DNA of 64,000 nucleotides from Bacillota bacterium (GTDB lineage Bacteria; Bacillota; Clostridia; Lachnospirales; Lachnospiraceae), in the NCBI GenBank assembly GCA_023439125.1, contig JAEXOU010000022.1, positions 124,001 to 188,000 of the forward strand, given 5' to 3'. The notes below the pieces were generated by a model. That model was not told where the DNA came from and did no database searches. It saw only the letters and a program-made list of their open reading frames with translations. Numbering within the stretch: the first letter of the stretch is position 1; every line of letters begins with the position of its first letter. The position numbers and the translations under genes were made by a program. Shown here in pieces: positions 60,286 to 64,000 of the stretch.

Positions 60286-61971
60286 CTATTCTTGGCTTGT
60301 AGTTTGCTCAACTTGTTCCATATTTTCAATGTCACTTATAGAAATAGAATATACAAAAGATACCGAATAACTAACCGAATTACTTATTGTTTCGCTATCC
60401 TGGCTTTGCTCAAGAGCAGGAACGAAAACATTGCTTACATAAGGGATTGTTTTTAACTGTTTTATGAACTCACCTGCATTTGCTGTATCCGTGCTTATAA
60501 CCGACATTGTAATTGTAATATCACTTACATCGAATGAAGTGATCATTGTGTTCTTAGGTATTCTTTCTTCTATATCTGAGATTAACTTGTTAAGAATCTC
60601 ATTTGGAGTAATCGTTGAATAATATAATGCAGAATATTTTTCATAGGATTGTTTTGCATTATCATGTTCACTGAATATACTAAGAACATATTTCTTATCT
60701 TCAATTTGTTTCTCGATTATTTCCTTTTCATCGAGTATATTATTCTTTACAAATTGAGAAAACACAATCAACACTGCACTTGCCAATACAGATAATCCAA
60801 ATATGATTGTCATCGTTGCTCGATTGCTTTTCAAGTTTTTTGTATTGATTACTTCTGGTAAAACAAAATGAATTGGATGGATTACACTACCCATACAAGT
60901 AGGATACTCTACCATATTCTCCTTTTGTTTTCCTTTCTCATTCACCGTATGGATAGAATAATAGGATTCAACAGCTCTTACTTCTAGACCAGTTACATTA
61001 CTAAGTAATTTTGTAATGCCATTAATTTTTGCACCTACACCCGAAAGATATAATACAGTTATATTTCGTCCGTTCGATTTTGAGTTGTAATAATCCAAGA
61101 TTCGAGATAGATGCATAATTAACTTCTGTACGACAAGGGTAATTTCCTCTTTTGCACGCTGTTCTGCTTTTGCTTTATTAAAGCCTTCATATCCAACTTG
61201 GAAATTAACAATTTCTTTTGTCTCTTTTACTGGAAACTGATAATTTAAGACGATTTCTTCACAAAGATAATGAAAGGCTTTTTCTTCATCCTCATATCCT
61301 AAAACTGGTTGATCCAAGACAGCTTGCACGATATCATAAGCACCAAAACTTATCGTTCTCTGTAATGCTAACATTCCATTGTCAATAATAGTTACAATGG
61401 ATGACATCTCATCAAGATTAATGCATAAGCTAAGGCCCTTACCAACTTCTCTCTTAATAATCTGATAATAGGAATTTCCTGAGTAATCAAGACTTACAAT
61501 ATGTAATCCTGTTAACTTTGCTATATCATAATAACCACGAATTAATTCAGCAGGCGCTGCCAAAACAAGGACACGAATATTTTTTTCATCTTTATGATTT
61601 TTCTTTTCTAATACATAATGAGAAATCGTGTAATCGGATAAATCCATAGGAAAATACTCGCTCTTTCCTGATTCAATAATCTGAGCGATTTTATTGTTAC
61701 TTACATATGGTATTACAACCTCACGATTAGCAATTTTATTCGATGTAATTGTAAAAATAACATTTGTATTTCTAAACCCATGATTTCTTAAATTTTCTTT
61801 TAGCAAAGCTGAATAGGTCGCCTTATCACGAAACAATCCATCTTCTATGCAGTTCTCTGGATTTTGAAATGTTACATGTTGATAAATACAAGGATTTTTT
61901 TTACCATAACTAATCTCACAGATTTTAGTGGTTTTTAATCCTATTTCAATACTCAATACTCTCGTAGCCAC
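60286..61971 (-). CDS. PilM-PilN fusion protein
   Basis: 561 residues. Residues about 1-360 are the actin-like PilM (VLSIEIGLKTTKICEI at the N-terminus, LYLSGVGAKINGITKLLS near 300), without a membrane segment. A transmembrane helix (MTIIFGLSVLASAVLIVFSQF) lies near 385-405, followed by a coiled coil and a PilN-like ferredoxin domain (about 440-545). In most bacteria PilM and PilN are separate polypeptides that interact through the PilN N-terminus; here the fusion fixes this contact. GTG start at 61969-61971 with AAGGAGG upstream. Confidence 0.88.
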   Translation of the reverse strand: MATRVLSIEIGLKTTKICEISYGKKNPCIYQHVTFQNPENCIEDGLFRDKATYSALLKENLRNHGFRNTNVIFTITSNKIANREVVIPYVSNNKIAQIIESGKSEYFPMDLSDYTISHYVLEKKNHKDEKNIRVLVLAAPAELIRGYYDIAKLTGLHIVSLDYSGNSYYQIIKREVGKGLSLCINLDEMSSIVTIIDNGMLALQRTISFGAYDIVQAVLDQPVLGYEDEEKAFHYLCEEIVLNYQFPVKETKEIVNFQVGYEGFNKAKAEQRAKEEITLVVQKLIMHLSRILDYYNSKSNGRNITVLYLSGVGAKINGITKLLSNVTGLEVRAVESYYSIHTVNEKGKQKENMVEYPTCMGSVIHPIHFVLPEVINTKNLKSNRATMTIIFGLSVLASAVLIVFSQFVKNNILDEKEIIEKQIEDKKYVLSIFSEHDNAKQSYEKYSALYYSTITPNEILNKLISDIEERIPKNTMITSFDVSDITITMSVISTDTANAGEFIKQLKTIPYVSNVFVPALEQSQDSETISNSVSYSVSFVYSISISDIENMEQVEQTTSQE

Positions 61972-62072
61972 TTAGTTCTTCCTCCTTATGCATTATAATG
62001 AAACAACATTAATTTCTATATCGAAACGATCCCATATAACCAGAGTGACTTATCTATCTCTTACCTATAAGA

Positions 62073-62825
62073 TCAGTTATTTCCAAAAGCAAGATACCAA
62101 TTCCAAAATTCATTACCATAGAGCATTGCAAGAAAAATTCCCATGGATAAATATGGACCAAACGCTAACTTATGCTCGACTTTACTTATTTTCATTCGTG
62201 CAATATGAATGATTGAGCCAAGAATCGCACCGAGAAATAGTGCTAGAATAATTAACTTCCAACCAAGTAACAGACCACAGGCAGCCATTAGCTTAATATC
62301 GCCACCACCAATTCCTCTTCCACGGGTTATTACGTACAGTATTAACAAGAATGTACTAACGGAAAAAAATCCTACGACATAATTACTCCAATTTGGTAAA
62401 TCCATGAATAATCGTAATAACCCAAGAAGAAAGAGAAAAACATTAATACCAAACGGTATTTCAAATGTTTTAAAATCAATCACACTCAATACAATAAGAG
62501 CTGATGTAGCAAGGCAATAAATAACACTGACAAAATTAATTCCATTTATAGAAAATATAATAAAGTACAAACAGGCATTCAGCGCCTCAATCAAAGGATA
62601 CTGAAGGGATATCCTCTGATGACATTTCCTACATTTCCCTCTCAATCCAATAAAACTAAATAATGGAATTAAGTCGTACCAAGATAATTGATATCCGCAA
62701 TTCATACAATGGGATCTTGACCAAACAATCGTTTCTCTTTTCGGTATTCGATAAATGCATACATTTAAAAAACTTCCGATTAATAAACCATACATGAGCG
62801 AAATGCTATATATCAATATCTTCAT
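62073..62825 (-). CDS. pilD: type IV prepilin peptidase / N-methyltransferase
   Basis: 250 residues, A24 family. An N-terminal methylase domain with two zinc CxxC pairs (HCMNCGYQ and KCRKCHQR) and GSFLNVCIYRIP; then the membrane aspartyl-protease part, with catalytic Asp in VIDFKTFEIP and GGGDIKLMAACGLLLGW. About seven hydrophobic helices. It removes the leader from prepilins and methylates the new N-terminus. 61 nt after the pilin gene and 101 nt before the PilM-PilN gene. Confidence 0.93.
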   Translation of the reverse strand: MKILIYSISLMYGLLIGSFLNVCIYRIPKRETIVWSRSHCMNCGYQLSWYDLIPLFSFIGLRGKCRKCHQRISLQYPLIEALNACLYFIIFSINGINFVSVIYCLATSALIVLSVIDFKTFEIPFGINVFLFLLGLLRLFMDLPNWSNYVVGFFSVSTFLLILYVITRGRGIGGGDIKLMAACGLLLGWKLIILALFLGAILGSIIHIARMKISKVEHKLAFGPYLSMGIFLAMLYGNEFWNWYLAFGNN

Positions 62826-62844
62826 TTGTTTTCCCTTTCACAGA

Positions 62845-62866
62845 AGAGGCGGAATAATCCACCTCT
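62845..62866 (-). terminator. hairpin between the pilin and pilD genes
   Basis: 8-bp arms (62845-62852 and 62859-62866, one G-U pair) with a 6-nt loop, 20 nt after the pilin stop; the U-run is weak (TCTGTG). It may partly terminate or stabilise pilin mRNA, so that pilin exceeds the other products. Confidence 0.5.
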
Positions 62867-62886
62867 TCCAAAACTTTCGTTATGTA

Positions 62887-63381
62887 CTATTTCGATTCTA
62901 TCGTTTCTAATACTTTAGTACCATCAGATAAAAATGCTTCACACGTTATCTTTCCAAAACTATCTCCATCATATATAATCTTGATTGTTTGAACATCTTT
63001 GCCATTAGGTGAGGATGCTTCCTCATTGAAATAATCCCATGCACCACCACTAGTAACACCAACTAAGCCTAACCATTCTTCTATTAAACCATCACAGGTA
63101 GGGGAAACAGTTTCGCTACCGTCACTTATCGTTATTGTGTAATCTTGATTTTCTACTTCATCTGCATTGAACGCGAATGCAGATACTGCTGCTGTATGGA
63201 ATTTGCCTAGTAATGTATTATCATTTGATTCCTTCGACTTGTTCAAATAAGGCAATACTTGTGTACCAACAACTCCCATTAAAATAGCCATAATACTGAT
63301 TACAATAATTAACTCAACAAGTGAAAAACCTTCATTCTTGGATTTCTTCATCTTTCCAATCCATCTCATCATTCTCTTCAT
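62887..63381 (-). CDS. major type IV pilin candidate
   Basis: 164 residues with a short basic leader ending KKSKNEG, then FSLVELIIVISIMAILMGVVG, where Gly -1 and Glu +5 are intact. The head (about 45-164) is small and carries a cysteine pair (Cys in SPTCDGL and GKITCEAFL), matching a D-region disulphide. AAAGGAG lies before the ATG. Its location beside pilC and pilD, plus the hairpin downstream, favour it as the abundant pilin. Gly/Ser-rich. Confidence 0.88.
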   Translation of the reverse strand: MKRMMRWIGKMKKSKNEGFSLVELIIVISIMAILMGVVGTQVLPYLNKSKESNDNTLLGKFHTAAVSAFAFNADEVENQDYTITISDGSETVSPTCDGLIEEWLGLVGVTSGGAWDYFNEEASSPNGKDVQTIKIIYDGDSFGKITCEAFLSDGTKVLETIESK

Positions 63382-63456
63382 AATTTTATTCTCCTTTTAA
63401 AATAAATTTATTAACAATGACTTTGCCTTCATTCAAAGTCATATGTCAATCCAACA

Positions 63457-64000
63457 TTAAGCATTGCCAATATTGCTGTAGATACCAAGCATTGGCGACA
63501 TAACTGCTATGATGATAACACCAACAACACCAGCTAATAAGATAATTATTAATGGTTCCATCATTGAGGTTAGACCTTTTGTGGTAGACTCCACTTCATC
63601 TTCATAATAATCTGCTAGATTATCAAGCATTTGCTCTAGATTACCTGTTTCTTCACCAATTTTTGTCATATGACATAATCTAGGTGGTAAAATCTCTGAT
63701 TTAATCATCGGTTCTGAAAGCGGTACTCCTCTTGATACTTCCTCCTTTGTATTCGCAAAGATTTCTCTAATAATTTTATTATTAATTGTTCTAGAAGTGA
63801 TTTCAAGTGCATCAATCATACTGATACCTGCTGCTGTTAATGTGCTCATCGTTCGTGCAAACTTTGCGCAGGAGGATTTAAGCGTTAATTTTCCAAACAT
63901 CGGTGCCTTAATGGAAAGCTTCGCAAAGAATAACTTTCCTGCATCTGATGTCTTAAAGATAATAATGACAACTACGAGGCTTACAACCCCAAGTAAAATA
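63457..64000 (-). CDS. pilC: PilC/GspF-family platform protein, C-terminal part
   Basis: The last 181 codons are visible and the 5' end lies outside the window. The second GspF domain has FARTMSTLTAAGISMIDALE near the middle, VSRGVPLSEPM and MTKIGEETGNLEQMLDNLADYYEDEVE, followed by a hydrophobic hairpin MMEPLIIILLAGVVGVIII. PilC is the inner-membrane platform that couples the assembly ATPase to pilin insertion. The ATPase genes (PilB/PilT) are expected beyond the right edge. Confidence 0.92.
   Translation of the reverse strand, partial: ILLGVVSLVVVIIIFKTSDAGKLFFAKLSIKAPMFGKLTLKSSCAKFARTMSTLTAAGISMIDALEITSRTINNKIIREIFANTKEEVSRGVPLSEPMIKSEILPPRLCHMTKIGEETGNLEQMLDNLADYYEDEVESTTKGLTSMMEPLIIILLAGVVGVIIIAVMSPMLGIYSNIGNA

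Overview
The window is low-GC DNA that looks like a Firmicutes chromosome of the Lachnospiraceae type, close to the Clostridium (Lachnoclostridium) phytofermentans group. This placement is an inference from strong GGAGG ribosome-binding sites, consensus sigma-A promoters, the rimP-nusA-ylxR-ylxQ-infB order, the short HisG plus HisZ histidine operon, and lineage-typical families (DUF711/ACT pair, DUF5057, DUF6273). No rRNA, CRISPR array, prophage or intact insertion sequence was seen. Most genes lie on the minus strand, so operons read from high to low coordinates.

Region by region: 1-2.3 kb is the translation/transcription operon rimP-nusA-ylxR-ylxQ-infB (infB enters at the left edge). 2.5-3.7 kb holds birA and a 42-aa membrane miniprotein. 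3.8-9.8 kb is the histidine operon hisZ-G-D-B-A-IE with a perfect sigma-A promoter; hisC, hisH, hisF and a histidinol phosphatase are absent, and HisIE carries a degenerate HisF/HisA-like N-terminal domain. 9.8-15.4 kb has a putative amidase convergent with an RNA-modification/housekeeping run (rsmF-like, rsuA-like, HAD phosphatase, membrane protein, rluA-like, recU). 15.6-19.9 kb has a small alarmone synthetase and two LytR-CpsA-Psr (LCP) cell-wall ligases. 20.3-24.3 kb encodes PepD, the DUF711/ACT pair and WalJ. 24.5-32.7 kb runs from a zinc-finger anti-sigma-like protein through polA and coaE to an oversized FtsA-like ATPase and a GGDEF diguanylate cyclase.

33-41.6 kb is accessory: a tRNA-Leu(CAA), dispersed palindromic repeats, a KAGKTLA-repeat miniprotein, an MqsR/MqsA-like toxin-antitoxin pair whose antitoxin carries a DUF4065 (Panacea/SocA) domain and whose promoter has four regularly spaced operator arms, a bacterial Staygreen homologue, and several small membrane or membrane-anchored proteins. 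41.7-45.8 kb has a chemoreceptor, a CE2-like SGNH esterase and an Amidase_3 hydrolase. 45.9-50.7 kb has a tandem pair of dynamin-like GTPases with a divergent partner of unknown function.

50.8-64 kb is a type IV pilus / pseudopilus operon: pilC (partial), major pilin, prepilin peptidase, a fused PilM-PilN, PilO, four minor prepilins or PilX-like proteins, and a 1382-residue secreted DUF5057 protein. The gene set suggests assembly of a surface fibre or pseudopilus whose tip complex or exported partner may be the DUF5057 protein.
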